Shown here in pieces: positions 35,516 through 48,358 of a stretch of DNA of 64,000 nt. Source of the stretch: Lamellibrachia columna (Eukaryota; Annelida; Polychaeta; Sabellida; Siboglinidae); assembly GCA_963662155.1 (NCBI GenBank), contig OY759263.1, positions 29,355,023 to 29,419,022 of the forward strand, in the 5' to 3' direction. How positions within the stretch are numbered: the first letter of the stretch is position 1; the number at the start of each line of letters is the position of its first letter. The notes beneath the pieces are model-generated. The model ran no database searches, had not been told where the DNA came from, and saw only the letters and a program-made list of their open reading frames with translations. Both the position numbers and the translations under genes were made by a program.

Positions 35516-36400
35516 CTTTGCAATTAACTTGAAAAGTTAATTAATTAAATTATAATTAACTAATAAATTCTTCAATTAAATTAAATTAACCTCAGACATT
35601 TCTCAGTTCAATAAAATAAAATAACATTAACCTCACATATGTCTCATAGCAATTAAATCAACAATTAGTGTTATTCAATTAACTATTAAATCATGTGTTG
35701 ATAGAAATGTTTACACTTTTAAAACAGTTCTAAAAGCAAAAGACCAACAGAAATGTGTTTTGTAACTTCATGGGGCAATCGATCACATTTTAAAAGTTGT
35801 AGATACTTATAAAAAAGAATTCTGAAAGGGTTGAAAAGTCGTGGTTGAAGATTTATAAGTGTGGGGTTTCCTCCTATATTCAACCACCAAATTAATATAA
35901 CTAGGCAACTACATACATCATTTCTATGCACCAAGTTGTTATTTATGCAGTGTTTTATATACTATAAGTTAACTCTCAACGAAGTGCTCATTTAAGTTTC
36001 CCCATTACACATTAGTATTTAAATATGTATACATTATTGGTTATGCATCACTAATATTGGCACGCTTTTGATTTCAGTTGCCATGGTAAAAAGATTCCAA
36101 AGTGAAGCTATATTACCTTTCTCTACATCTCCCCTTTGTTGGTTATGTACATGTAAAAAAAATTATAGATGCATAGGTCTAATGGCCCCATAGGCCCACT
36201 TTGCTGCAAGTTTCCAGCGCCAAATGTTTAGTTTAAACAGAGATATGCTGAAGCCAAAATTAGCCATCAACTTATCACCACCAGAGGACATTCTAGGCCT
36301 TCCCTCCATTTCACAGGTTCCTGAAATACCAGCCCACCCCTGGTGACCTCCCTCCCATTCACACATGCCTGAACCTAATTTCTCATTAGTGACTGGAATA

Positions 36401-37127
36401 TGATGAGATGTAGCAAGTAGCCTACAAGTATATGGCCTATAGACCTGTGGTAGTCACTGGTCAGTGATGCGTATCGTTATGCGGTGAAAATGGCTACCTT
36501 AGCCAAAATGGGAGGACAGTGGCCGTGCCTTTACTGGCAAAAAGACTTGGTATTGTGACGAAGTCGGTCCGATGCATGGCCTATTGGAACAAGGACTGGA
36601 AGCCTGGCCCATAACCCGTACACCAAAGGAGCGGGCGGCAGCAGCCAAGAAGTATAACATGAGAGTCGAGGACTATGAACCTTACCCTGACGATGGTTTT
36701 GGCTATGGAGACTGCCCTAAGTTGCCCCGTATCGCTGACGAGGCGAAAGACCCATACCAGCCGTACGATTTGCCCAACAATCGTCGCTTCTTTGGAGAAC
36801 CTGTACACGTTGATGCTGATGCAATGACAGAAGACAGGTGGAATCCTACAAGAACGTACAGATTTACGATGAATCAGCAGAAGCTATGGTTTCTAGCAGT
36901 GATGGGTGGATTCTGGGCTGTCTATTTGCTTGGCTGGAAGTACACAATCTTCAACCCAGTGTTGCCAAAGCACTACTCCAATGAAGGCAAGAAGCACTAC
37001 ACATTCGAACCTGCTGACTGCAGTGGGCACTTGATGTCCAACCATGCATAACGATACGCATCACTGACCAGTGACTACCACAGGTCTATAGGCCATATAC
37101 TTGTAGGCTACTTGCTACATCTCATCA
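36401..37127 (+). mobile_element. 82-bp inverted-repeat element carrying NDUFB8 cDNA
   Basis: Positions 36401-36482 and 37046-37127 are perfect inverted copies over 82 bases, starting tgatgagatgtagcaagtag. The 727-base unit begins TG and ends CA and is flanked by GAATA on both sides (36396-36400 and 37128-37132). The related repeat copy at 39891-40836 has one GAATA at 40587-40591 and no insert, confirming the borders. Nearly all the space between the arms is NDUFB8 coding sequence, and there is no poly(A) tract. The 5-bp duplication and TG..CA ends suggest integrase-type insertion; the superfamily is undecided. Confidence 0.85.
36490..37051 (+). pseudogene. NDUFB8: NDUFB8 retrocopy (complex I beta subcomplex subunit 8)
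   Basis: The 36572-37051 frame is open for 159 residues with RTPKERAAAAKKYNM, then VEDYEPYPDDGFGYGDCPKL, the diagnostic NDUFB8 block. A membrane helix follows near residues 104-125 (LWFLAVMGGFWAVYLLGW) and a short C-terminal tail. NDUFB8 is an accessory inner-membrane subunit of mitochondrial NADH:ubiquinone oxidoreductase. Upstream, a basic presequence (VPLLAKRLGIVTKSVRCMAY) is readable from the ATG at 36490 only through two one-base frame changes, at a G run (about 36512) and a C run (about 36608). There are no introns. The stop codon (37049-37051) lies inside the right inverted repeat. It may be a pseudogene, or the indels may be assembly errors. Confidence 0.85.
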
Positions 37128-37679
37128 GAATAGTGTCTGCATGCCTTCTGAAAACACACGGATAACATGGCTGTGAACTCTCCAGTAAAATCAACTGTTA
37201 AATGAGCACTTCGTTGAGAGTTAATTGGGAATTTGTCAATTAAATTTACCCCTTTTGGGAAAGTTGATTAATTAAATTAAATTAAATTAGCTTTTCTGGA
37301 AAAGTTCATTAATTAAATTAAATTAACTTGAGTTAATTCAATTAACGACTGAAATTAACCCATGTCTGATGCTTTGTGTGCATGTGTTATGAGGAGGCCA
37401 TATAGCATGCCACCACAACAAAGAGAGTAATTGGCTTGCTAACTCTGCATTGTTTCAGTGAGCAGATATTTTGTAAAACATTTTCTGCTTAAAAGTCTTC
37501 ATGTTGTTTGAATAATGGCTTAGCGACTGTCTGTACATTGTCTACTGCTCTCTGGCTATTACCAACTGACCACACATAAGGTGACTTGGTAACACATTTA
37601 AAGTTACAATAAAATTATGTTTCAAACAAATCAGAGAGCTGCATAATATATAATATATTATAAGATGTGAACCCTCCTC

Positions 37680-38275
37680 TGAAAAGTGTGAACCCCCAAT
37701 AATATAAGATAATATTATAATGTTTTAAAAAATGTGAACCCTCTATTTCAAAAATGTTAAACCGCTTCTCAATACTATTTAGTATTTTTCATAAACGTGA
37801 ACCCCCCTTCCAAAAAGTGAACCCACTTCTCAAAAGAGTGAACCCCAATTAATATGAAGATAATATTATTTTCATAAAAGTAAACCCCGTTTTTTTATGT
37901 GAACCCCCTTGTCAAAAGTGTGAACCCCTTCTCAAAAGCGTGAACAACTCAATAATATTATGAAGATAATATCATTTTCATAAATGTGAACCTCCCTCTT
38001 TTTAAAAGTGTAAACCCCCTTCTCAAAAGCATGAAACCTCTTCTCTAAAGCGTGAACCCCCTTCTTAAAATGCATGAACCCACCAATACTATGAAAATAA
38101 TATTATTATTTTCATATTATGAAAACAATATTATTTTCATATTATTGGAGATTCACGCTTTTGAGAGGGAGGGGGTTCATGATAACAGGTTCACATAAAA
38201 AGGAGGAGTTCATATTTTTGGAAAAGGGGGTTCACAAAAAGGGGGTTCATTTGAACCCCCTGAACCCCCTGGCTA
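37680..38275. repeat. Degenerate gtgaacccccttctcaaaag repeats, inverted about 38120
   Basis: Many diverged copies of a unit of about 20 bases (gtgaacccc plus ttctcaaaag). After an AT-rich centre with aataatattattttcat the motif continues in reverse orientation (gagggggttcat). The whole is a loose palindrome and probably a MITE-like or satellite-like repeat. Confidence 0.65.
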
Positions 38276-38279
38276 TGGG

Positions 38280-39885
38280 CCTGACCCACAGCTCACAAAA
38301 ATGGTGTTAAAATAGTGTTTGACAAATCTAAGCAGGATCATACCCTAATGAGAAATCATAAAACAGGAAAGCTAAAAAACAGACACAGATAGCTTATACA
38401 TTAAACTAAGTTCAAGAGGTTATAAAGGAAAAAACAATTTTCCTTGAAAAGTAATGTCAAAAAAGAAACAAAGCATACAGGGCATTGGATGAATTATAAA
38501 CTAAGTTGGGCACACAGGAGGAAAATAAGTATATATACAAGATAACGAAGAGCAGGCAATGAAAAGAAAGGGTGCTTTGTAAGTGACATTCATGTGGTAG
38601 GAAATTGGAGGTGGGAGATAGCCTCCACAAACAGACGGGAGATGGGAGGATGAGACCCCTGTCAATTCTCCGTCATTTGTACGGAGTCTTCGCCATTTTG
38701 ACATAGTCGATAAATCTCCATCCAGAGATTATAATCGCCGTCATTTGATGTTCAATGGATACAAAATTGCGAAGAAAATGTTTAGCAATTTCCTTTTATT
38801 ATTCGTGAATAGTGCTTCTCCATAATGTCACTCGATAACATAAACACCCGGATGTAACATCTCAAGTTGTCTTACTCCAATTAACTCATTCTTTGGCTAT
38901 CGCATCAGTTGTGGGGTGATTTCTGCACAGGCGTCATAAACAGTGGCATGTGCAGGATCTCACAAAGGGGAGGCCGGGGGGGGGGTAAACTTAGTCACCC
39001 ATTAGTTTATCATGCTACCATGTGGGGCGCAACAGGTTACATATGAAAAAATCTACATTTTAAGCAAAACTGGGCCTATGTCCCAATGCCTCAAAAAAAA
39101 ATGCGCCACTGATCATGCATGCTTGCATGCCAACACTTACAAAATGAAAAGCGGTAGGCAATGTATGCAGTGGAGGGTTTGGTACTCCCTCCTGCGTACG
39201 CAGTATTTTTTATATTGTTGTGTTCTGTCACCAAAGCACTCTTTTTAATGCATTGTGGTGATATCCCATACTGTGGCCATGGTGGAGAATACCTTGTTAA
39301 ATGCCGAACCTAATACTTTGTAAGCAAATATACACTGTTGCTGATAATTGGTGAAAGCAGTATGAATAATAATTTATAAAATTGGTAGGCAGTGCTGTAA
39401 AAGATACGTCTAATTGATAGCCTACCACCTAAATATATAGGGTTGGCATGTATGAGGTAATGCATGTAATAATTAATCATTTAGTAAATCATTTTGTGTT
39501 GATAAAAGTTTTTGGTATAGGAATTTTCACTGGAATGTGTAGGGTTACTGTGAGCCATATAGCCAGGTCCGTTAGCAGGATATTTGGATGGTATCGGGAC
39601 AGGCCGGATAAAACCACCAAACATTTCCCCCTGCTTCCTTAGGTTATTAGTTTTAACTTTTTGATAGGAGCCAGTACATTTTTTAGGGTTCCATCAATGT
39701 TCACACCCCATCGAACTACATATACCATTACATTTTTTTTCTTCATATTTCATTATAACATGTTATATATGTATTGCTAATGCATATATTATTTGAAAAC
39801 GATAATAATAATACAAGAACTAATATACCTCATTTGTAGATCTTTGATTTGTCATATAACACAGCTCTGTATTTAAGTCAGGCAT
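38280..39885. other. Intergenic; dispersed repeat near 38945-39060
   Basis: The block around cattagtttatcatgctacc matches one near 26690. Otherwise nothing recognised. Confidence 0.4.
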
Positions 39886-39890
39886 GGGGC

Positions 39891-40836
39891 AATTAACTTG
39901 AACAGTTAATTAATTAAATTACAATTAACTCAGAAGTTCTCCAATTAAATTAAATTAAATTAACTTCACACTCTAAGGTTACAAAAGTTACAAGAAATGT
40001 GTTTTGTAACTTTGTTGGAAAGAGATTTGCTCATAGAATATTTACATGCCAAGACAATTCTTTACGAGGCAATTGATCACATTTTAATAGTTGTAGAAAC
40101 TTGTTAAAAATGTGTATTTTTTTAAGGGGTTGTATAATTGTAGCTGAAATTTTGCAGGTGTGGGGTTTCCTCCTATATTCAACCACCAAATTAATAAAAC
40201 CGCTATGCATCACCAGAACTGTCATGCTTTTGATTTAAGTTGGCACTGTAAAATGATCCCAAACTGAAGCTATATTACCTTTCCCTACATCTCCCCATTA
40301 ATGGTTATGATGTACACACATAACATTTATAGATGCATAGGTCTAATGGCCCCATAGGCCCACTTGGCTGCAAGTTGCCAGCTCCAAATGTTTACTTTAA
40401 ACAGAGATTTATTGAAGCCGCTTTAGCCATCAACTTATCACCCCACCAGAAGGGATTCTAGGCTTCCCTCCAATTCACAGATGTCTGTATTACCAGGCCA
40501 CCCCAGTTGGTACAATGGATTTGTGTTCTGTGATCTACCTCTAATTCACACATGCCTGAACCTAATCTCTCTCAGGTTAGTGATTGGAATAGTGTCTACA
40601 GGCCTTCTGAAAAACCTGGATAACATGGCTGTGAAATATCCAGTAAAATCAACTGTTAAATGAGCACTTAATTGAGAGTTAATTTGGGAATTTGTCAATT
40701 AAATTAAATTACCCCCTTTTGGTAAAGTTAATTAATTTAATTTATTTTAATTAGCCTTTCTGGAAAAGTTAATTAATTAAATAAAATTAACTTAATTGAG
40801 TTAATTAACAATTGAAATTAACCCATGTCTGATATA
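39891..40836. mobile_element. AATTAA-ended repeat element, copy 2 (empty site)
   Basis: An uninterrupted relative of 35521-37372. Its ends are imperfect inverted copies: left tcaggcatggggcaattaac, right (reverse complement) tcagacatgggttaatttc. It shows the pre-insertion sequence ttggaatagtgtct at the point where copy 1 carries the NDUFB8 element. Confidence 0.75.
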
Positions 40837-40839
40837 AGT

Positions 40840-43025
40840 AGTTATAAAGTTATGCCTTTCACAGCAATTATATCACCATGCGAATTGTAAGTTATATATA
40901 ACCCCTTTCCATTACAGGTCATGCCGTTTTTAGATGTGCCTTTATGGTGGAGCACTGTGGGAAACAGTAAGCTACTATACATAATTGCAGTGTACGTCAT
41001 ATTGGTTACAGCTGGATGTAAAAAGATTGTGTGGATCCACTGCACAAAGGTTCCACTTTACAACACAGTCTAAGGAATGGCTTGCATGTTCTCACGAGGA
41101 CTGCTTCCTGCAGCTGGTGAGGTGCACATCCCAGACCACGTCAACTCTTTTGGCATTCTCTAAATGCTTCACGATGTGAGAAACAAAACACTGTTAGCAT
41201 ACTCATCAAACGTGGTGCTGCTATTTGGGGAAAGGACATGCAATACTGCAGCACCATTGACGGATTTTGCACAACACTTATGGAGAACATGTGAATGGCA
41301 AATTCAGCTGACGTCAGCGCCTATAAGTTATGGAACTACCAATAAGTAGAATGAAAAACTTACAGCTGAAACTGTCTGTTGCTAACATTGTGTTCTATCA
41401 ACATAAAAACATTATCACCATAAAAACACTATCAACATAACATCATTCAGACAAATCTAAATTGAGGACAATAACAATTTGATCACTAAAAGATATTGTA
41501 TGGCCCCTGTTTCAAATCTGATGGAAAAACTACATTTGTTAAGTTTTTTTCATAACATAGTTAATATAACGAACACACTTATATTTATTCCTAGCACTTG
41601 AAATTCAGTAGACGTAAAATTACACTGGAATACGCCGTCTATTCGCCATATTACAATTTTACATTTTATAGCTCTGTACATTACACTTTCATATTTTTAT
41701 GAATGTTACAGTTTCTCTTACCTGTCCTTCAGTGCTATATTTATTTGTGACTTACCTGGTTAAAAATGTGGTGTGTCGAGAGTACATACAACGTTAAATG
41801 GCGTAATTGTAAGGTATTATAGGTCATTGATGTTCTAAAATGTAACTTGTTAATGATTTATATAATGTGACTTTATTGTATGTTCGAATGAACGGTGCTA
41901 CCGTGATGGCATAGAATTGTACATCTTAGTAATAGGTTGATGCACAGGAAGGGCATGGCTCTGTAAGATTGTTTACCACTTTACAAAATTAACGAAACGT
42001 AAATTTTAGTGATCTTTGGTAGGTGTAGCCTAATTGTTTCATTGTTTACCTTAATGATAAATTATGATAGCTTGTAAAATGTGCGGAATTAAGTATTTTT
42101 TTTACAAATGTCTGAGGACCGGGGGCTAAGAACCTGAAGTGTTATGTTTGAACCTTTGAAGGAAATGTGTGCTGCCAATTAGGAATAATTATAATCACTC
42201 CAATACTATGTATTAATTTAGTTTGATGTTGCAGGTTTTGTCGTTTTTGTGCTTGAATATATAATCTTACTTTACCTTATAATTTATGTATTTCTGAGTA
42301 AAGCTGTTTGAAAGGGATTAGCTTTTATAAAGTCATGAATAAACACGTGCAGCGGCGCGGAGAAACAAACGCTGTGATGTGGTGGGGGGCCATGCCGGTT
42401 GGCCGGCGCGTCGCTTGACTGCGTCATTGGATCGAGAGCGCGATTCGTCACCTCGGCTGTCTGAGACGGCGGACCGCTGAATTCTCTACAGAATGCCGAT
42501 CGTCTCCCTGCCTGGCTGGTCGAGGGCTTGTGATCGGTAGTAGTGATTATTGTTCACAGGACGGTGTGCCATGACTCACCAACTGACTGCTATTTAACTG
42601 CGAACTTTTAAATTGGTATTGTCATGCTAATTGGTGGCTATAATGCGACAGTCGGTGCGTCGTAACTTTGAACGAACAATGTAATCGGTGGACATCGCGC
42701 ATATCACCATCTGTGTTACACAAAAGTTCTTCATGTTGCTATTTTTATTAATATGTGTGTGATACTGTGATTGGTATAATCATGTTCAATGGTTGTGGAT
42801 TTGTTTTGTATTAAAATATGTAATCTGTTTATGTTGGTTTGATAGCGAGTCATTGGTGGGAAAAGCACACCCTGCACCAGTTGGATGTGGATCACAATCT
42901 GTCAACTCGACTTTGCAACAATGACAATCAGACATAAATTTAGTCCGTGTCATGATCACTATTCTACTAGGAATCATTAAATTACATCATTTACCTATCA
43001 CAACCTAATGCTTGAGGTTTTTTAA
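40840..43025. other. Intergenic, nothing recognised
   Basis: Mostly AT-rich. A GC-richer patch lies at about 42345-42560, of unknown nature. No supported gene. Confidence 0.4.
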
Positions 43026-43034
43026 CCGATGGAT

Positions 43035-45515
43035 GCTCCAGCTCCCTACTGTACCCCCAGCTCCTTACTGTATCCCAAGCTCCCTTCTGTACCCTAGCTC
43101 CCTACTGTACCCCCAGCTCCCTACTCTACCCCCAGCTCCCTACTGTATCCCCAGCTCCCTTCTGCATCCCCAGCTCCCTACTGTATCCCCAGCTCCCTAC
43201 TGTATCCCAGCTCCCTACTGTACCCCAAGCTCCCTACTGTACCCCCAGCTCCCTACTGTACCCCCAGCTCCCTACTGTACCCCCAGCTCCCTATTCTACC
43301 CCCAGCTCCCTACTGTATCCCCAGCTCCCTACTGTAACCCCAGCTCCCTACTGTACCCCCAGCTCCCTACTGTATCCCAAGCTCCCTTCTGTACCCCAGC
43401 TCCCTACTGTGCCCCCAGCTCCCTACTCTACCCCCAGCTCCCTACTGTATCCCCAGCTCCCTTCTGCATCCCCAGCTCCCTACTGTATCCCCAGCTCCCT
43501 ACTGTATCCCAGCTCCCTACTGTATCCCCAGCTCCCAACTGTACCCCAAGCTCCCTACTGTACCCCCAGCTCCCTACTGTACCCCCAGCTCCCTACTCTA
43601 CCCCCAGCTACCTACTGTATCCCCAGCTCCCTACTGTATCCCCAGCTCCCTACTGTATCCCCAGCTTCCTACTGTACCCTAAGCTCCCTACTGTACCCCA
43701 GCTCCCTATTGTATCCCTAGCTCCCTACTGTACTCCCAGCTCCCTACTGTATTCCCAGCTCCCTACTGTATCCCCAGCTCCATGCTGTATTCCCAGTTGT
43801 CTACTACTAGCTCCTTACTGTATTCCCAGACCTCTACTGTACCCCCAGCTCTCTACTGTACCCCAGCTCTCTACTGTACCCCTAGCTCTCAACTGCATCC
43901 AAAGCTAGCTGCCTACTGTATCCCCAGGTCCCTGTGTATTCCTAGCTTCCTACTGTACCCCAACTCTCTACTGTATCAAAAGCTAGTTCCCTACTGTATT
44001 GTCAGGTCCCTAGTGTATTCACAGCTCTCACTGGATTCCCAGATTCCTACAGTATTACCAACTCCCTACAGACCCTACTGTACTCCAGCTCCCTAATGTA
44101 TGCCCAGGTTCCTAGTGTATTCCCATTTCCCTACTGTATTCCCAGCTCTCTACTGTGTTCCCACTTCCCAACTGTATCCCCAGCTCTCTACTGTATCCCC
44201 AGCTCTCTGCTGTATCCCCAGCTCTCTATTGTATCCCCAGCTCTCTACTGTATCCCCAGCTCTCTACTGTATCCACAACTCTCTACTATACACCCAGCTC
44301 TCTACTGTATCCCCAGCTCTCTACTCTATCCCCAGCTATCTGCTGTATCCCCAGCTCTCTACTCTATCCCCAGCTATCCACTGTATCCCCAGCTCTCTAC
44401 TCTATCCCCAGCTATCTGCTGTATCCCCAGCTCTCTACTGTATCCCCAGCTCTCTACTGTATCCCCAGCTCTCTACTGTATCCCCAGCTCTCTACTGTAT
44501 CCCAGCTCTCTACTGTATCCCCAGCTCTCCACTGTATCCCCAGCTCTCTACTCTATCCCCAGCTATCTGCTGTATCCCCAGCTCTCTACTGTATCCCCAG
44601 CTCTCTACTGTATCGCCAGCTCTCTACTGTATCCCCAGCTCTCTACTGTATCCCCAGCTCTCTACTGTATCCCCAGCTCTCTACTGTATCCCCAGCTCTC
44701 CACTGTATCCCCAGCTATCTGCTGTATCCCCAGCTCTCTACTGTATCCCCAGCTCTCTACTGTATCCCCAGCTCTCTACTGTATCCCCAGCTCTCTACTG
44801 TATCCCCAGCTCTCTACTGTATCCCCAGCTCTCTACTGTATCCCCAGCTCTCTACTGTATCCCAGCTCTCTACTGTATCCCCAGCTCTCCACTGTATCCC
44901 CAGCTCTCTACTCTATCCCCAGCTCTCTACTGTATCCCCAGCTCTCTACTGTATCCCCAGCTCTCTGCTGTATCCCCAGCTATCTGCTGTATCCCCAGCT
45001 CTCTACTGTATCCCCAGCTCTCTACTGTATCCCCAGCTCTCTACTGTATCCCCAGCTCTCTACTGTATCCCCAGCTATCTGCTGTATCCCCAGCTCTCTA
45101 CTGTATCCACGACTCTATGCTGTATCCCCAGCTCTCTACTGTATCCCCAGCTCTCTACTGTATCCCCAGCTCTCTACTGTATCCCCAGCTCTCTACTGTA
45201 TCCCCAGCTCTCTACTGTATCCCCAGCTCTCCACTGTATCCCCAGCTCTCTACTGTATCCCCAGCTCTCCACTGTATCCCCAGCTCTCTACTGTATCCAC
45301 GACTATATGCTGTATCCCCAGCTCTCTACTGTATCCCCAGCTCTCCACTGTATCCCCAGCTCTCTACTGTATCCACGACTCTATGCTGTATCCCCAGCTC
45401 TCTACTGTATCCCCAGCTCTCCACTGTATCCCCAGCTCTCTACTGTATCCACGACTCTATGCTGTATCCCCAGCTCTCTACTGTATCCCCAGCTCTCTAC
45501 TGTATCCACAGCGCC
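43035..45515 (+). repeat. 19-bp minisatellite, about 130 copies
   Basis: Two sub-arrays: ctccctactgtacccccag (about 43035-43790) and ctctctactgtatccccag (about 44150-45510), joined by a diverged stretch. Long open frames rich in Ser, Pro, Leu and Tyr arise because the unit cycles through all frames without stops. No gene is implied. Confidence 0.97.
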
Positions 45516-45529
45516 CTATACCAAAGATG

Positions 45530-46345
45530 GGAATAATATGTCGCAATCTACGACTATGAATAAACTACAGTAGACGGTAAATGACTTTAATAATCCTCCA
45601 ACTTTGTTAAGAGACCTTGGTAAATACAAACAACGCACACGATATTAGCATTGAGCATCTGTATATAAACCACTAGGTAGCAGCACACATGCTGGCGTGA
45701 CCTCTTTTTCTCCATCAGAATGTCCACATGGCCATTTGGAAAGTCCTCCCTAGTCCAGCGACTCTGGTGAACTTTTTTAAAGGATAACACTAGAGTACAC
45801 TGACTCGAGTAACTGAACGTATAATTAGTGAACAAAACTAAGATACATTATATAGATAATGACCAAATTACTGGGTTGACATAAAAGAGATAGCCTCGGG
45901 TAGACTGCCCCTCGACAAATAAAGGTAATTATTCTGCCCCACAAAAATCATATTAGAACACAACATGTCATTAGTTGACTTCATAGTCTACAAACCACTT
46001 CGGTTTACGACATTTGGTTTATGTCAACCCAGTAATTTGGTAATTATCTGTATAATATATCTTAGTTTTGTTCACTAATCATGTGTTCAGTTACTCAAGT
46101 CAGTGTACTCTAGTGTTATCTTTGAAAATGTTCACCACTGTCGCTTGACTCGGTAGGACGTTCCAAATGGCCATATGGACATACGGATGGAGAAAAAGCG
46201 GTCACGCCAGTATGTGTGCTGTCACCTGGTGGTTTATATACCGATGCTCAATGCTTGCCTCGTGTGCGTTGTTTGTATTTACCAAGGTCTCTTAACAAAG
46301 TTGGAGGATTAAATTAATTTGCCATCTACTGTAGTTCGTTCGTAA
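45530..46345. repeat. Inverted repeat, arms about 330-350 bp
   Basis: 45536-45884 is repeated in reverse at 46020-46345 with moderate divergence (for example gttaagagaccttggtaaat versus its complement). The arms surround a spacer of about 135 bases. Outside the arms the 19-bp minisatellite is also inverted. Confidence 0.85.
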
Positions 46346-46359
46346 TCGTTGAGGGATAC

Positions 46360-46825
46360 AGTAGGCTGCTGGGAACATAGTAGGGAGCTGGGGATACATT
46401 ATGGAGCAGGGAATACAGTAGAGAGCTGGGAACACAGTAGAGAGCTGTGGATATAGTAGACAGCTGGGAATACAGCAGGGAGCTGGGCATAGAGTAGAGT
46501 CTACTGTAGAGGGTTGGGGATACAGTTGGGAGCTGAGGAATACAGTAGGGATCTCAGGGAGACAGTGAGGAGCCGAGGGAGACAGTGATGAGCTGAGGGA
46601 TACGGTAGGCCACTGGGAACACTGTAGGGAGTTGGGGATATGGTATGGACCTGGGAATACAGTAGAGAGCTGGGAATACAGTAGGCTGCTGGGAACACAG
46701 TGTGGAGCTGGGGATTCAGTGGGGAGCTGGGGATACAGTGGGGAGCTGGGGATACATTATGGAGCAGGGAATACAGTAGACAGCTGGGAACACAGTAGAG
46801 AGCTGGGAATACAGTAGTTAGCTGT
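46360..46825 (-). repeat. 19-bp minisatellite, inverted degenerate arm
   Basis: Units such as agtagggagctggggatac are the reverse complement of the 43035-45515 units. More degenerate and much shorter than the left arm. Confidence 0.9.
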
Positions 46826-46829
46826 ACGA

Positions 46830-48058
46830 ATTAGGAGTGTACTATGGTTTAGACCAGTTGTTGAAACTAACAGGGATCTAGTTACATTAATTATTAGTCT
46901 GCCAATAGTTTGTCTGCTCTAGTCACCCTCGATCACCATTGAAGTCGGACATGCATTCAACGAATATAGAGGAATGTTGTACAGGACGTCACTGATTCGA
47001 TACTGCCGTCGTGTAGATAGTTTACCTACTGCTTATCAATGTCATGTCAGCCAGGGCTTAGTGACATGCCGAAATCCACAACTAAATATAGACGTCATGT
47101 CTCAACTTTCGCCGTCCTGGTGTAAGACGACCACGCACAGTAAACGTCGTAACACGATAGTGCATAACGACAGTGCATATGTATTTTATGTGGTTGGTGT
47201 GATGCTTTAATTAAGCATACGTCGCTGTATAATGTAACAGAAGTCAAGGGCAAAGTTATGTTTTTGAGAAAGCATCACAGATATGTGTCGCAATCGCCCA
47301 CAAAGAAAGTAGTTTCATATTGTAACAACGCCACCAGTATTACGTGTAAAATTTGGGAAGTAGATATTTTGAAAATTGCTACTTGTAAGTTGTGATCTGA
47401 TTTGCAAGAATCATGGCGAGTGTCATACAGACATCAATGGTGACATTGTGCAATCGAGACAAACAGATTGCCTCATCGGCTGAAATTAAAAGCACTGCCT
47501 GAACATTCTTCATTGGATACATTGTGTAGTTCTTTTTCAAAATACTTCACATATAATATTGCTCGCAATCGATCGCATTTTGCCATTAATTATAATGACA
47601 ATGATTTCCCTGAACCACCACTTTCTGAAAATACACTACAGTGTTCTGATAATGACTTTTGCACGTCCCTCTTCATCCTCTGATTATGTTTTGTTGCGCC
47701 TTAGAGCTCAGGATCCTGAGGATATAGGTGCTTTAGAAGTTAATAATAATAATTATTATTATTATGGGTGGAAAAACAAGAACGCATAAGCGTATCGTGT
47801 GAGTACGTAAGAAACAAAATAAAGTTTACACGATAAAATGACTATACATGTTTACATGCTATAGCGGTGTTATTCAATTTCATGTTGTATGTTGTTTACA
47901 TTCTCGTTTCCTCTTCTAAAGGAAGCTGGCGGGTTATAAACGAGATGCGAGTCACAACTCTTGGAACCATAGAGACAAGGATTCGGCTATGGAAAATATA
48001 AATAATAAATACGTCGGGGTCGTATTTGGGGAAATGTGACATGTTTGTGCAGGGGAGA
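46830..48058. other. Intergenic; possible LINE remnant at 47468-47683
   Basis: The peptide LPEHSSLDTLCSSFSKYFTY resembles the linker between endonuclease and RT in CR1/Jockey-type LINEs, but it is short and isolated. Nothing else recognised. Confidence 0.3.
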
Positions 48059-48061
48059 TGC

Positions 48062-48127
48062 GTAAGACCTATTCGTAAGACCTATTCGTAAGACCTATTC
48101 GTAAGACCTATTCGTAAGACCTATTCG
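48062..48127. repeat. 13-bp tandem repeat, 5 copies
   Basis: Unit cgtaagacctatt. Confidence 0.95.
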
Positions 48128-48358
48128 GCACAACACTTAGATACCTGTTCTGACAGCCTGGATATTAAAATTGTGTTTACAATAACAATAATACCAAAAT
48201 AATTTATAAAATGCAACTAGAAACATAATGGATATTAAAAAAAAATATTCCATTAAGTTATGCAGGTTTGACAAAGATCAGACTGACAAACACAGTGTAA
48301 TTAACGTTTAAACAGAGGCTAAGACCAGTAATTAATGAATCATCACTGTGGGCACATA

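Larger units (their letters stand above)
35521..37372. mobile_element. AATTAA-ended repeat element, copy 1 (interrupted)
   Basis: Shares ends and interior with 39891-40836. Both start near gcaattaacttga and end near gaaattaacccatgtctgat, and they share blocks such as ggtgtggggtttcctcctat and atgcataggtctaatggccc. The ends are roughly inverted copies of each other. Copy 1 also has an internal inverted pair (ctctcaacgaagtgctcat near 35970 and its complement near 37200). It is split by the NDUFB8-bearing insert at 36401-37127. Confidence 0.75.

Noticed and set aside
42345..42560. CpG-island-like promoter
   Set aside because: GC-richer than its surroundings, but no gene start or transcript evidence nearby.
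43035..45515. CRISPR-like array
   Set aside because: There are no unique spacers between repeats, and the genome is eukaryotic.
44096..45573. Three overlapping frames of more than 470 residues rich in Ser, Pro, Leu and Tyr
   Set aside because: They are the same 19-bp minisatellite read in three frames. No gene would be coding in all three.
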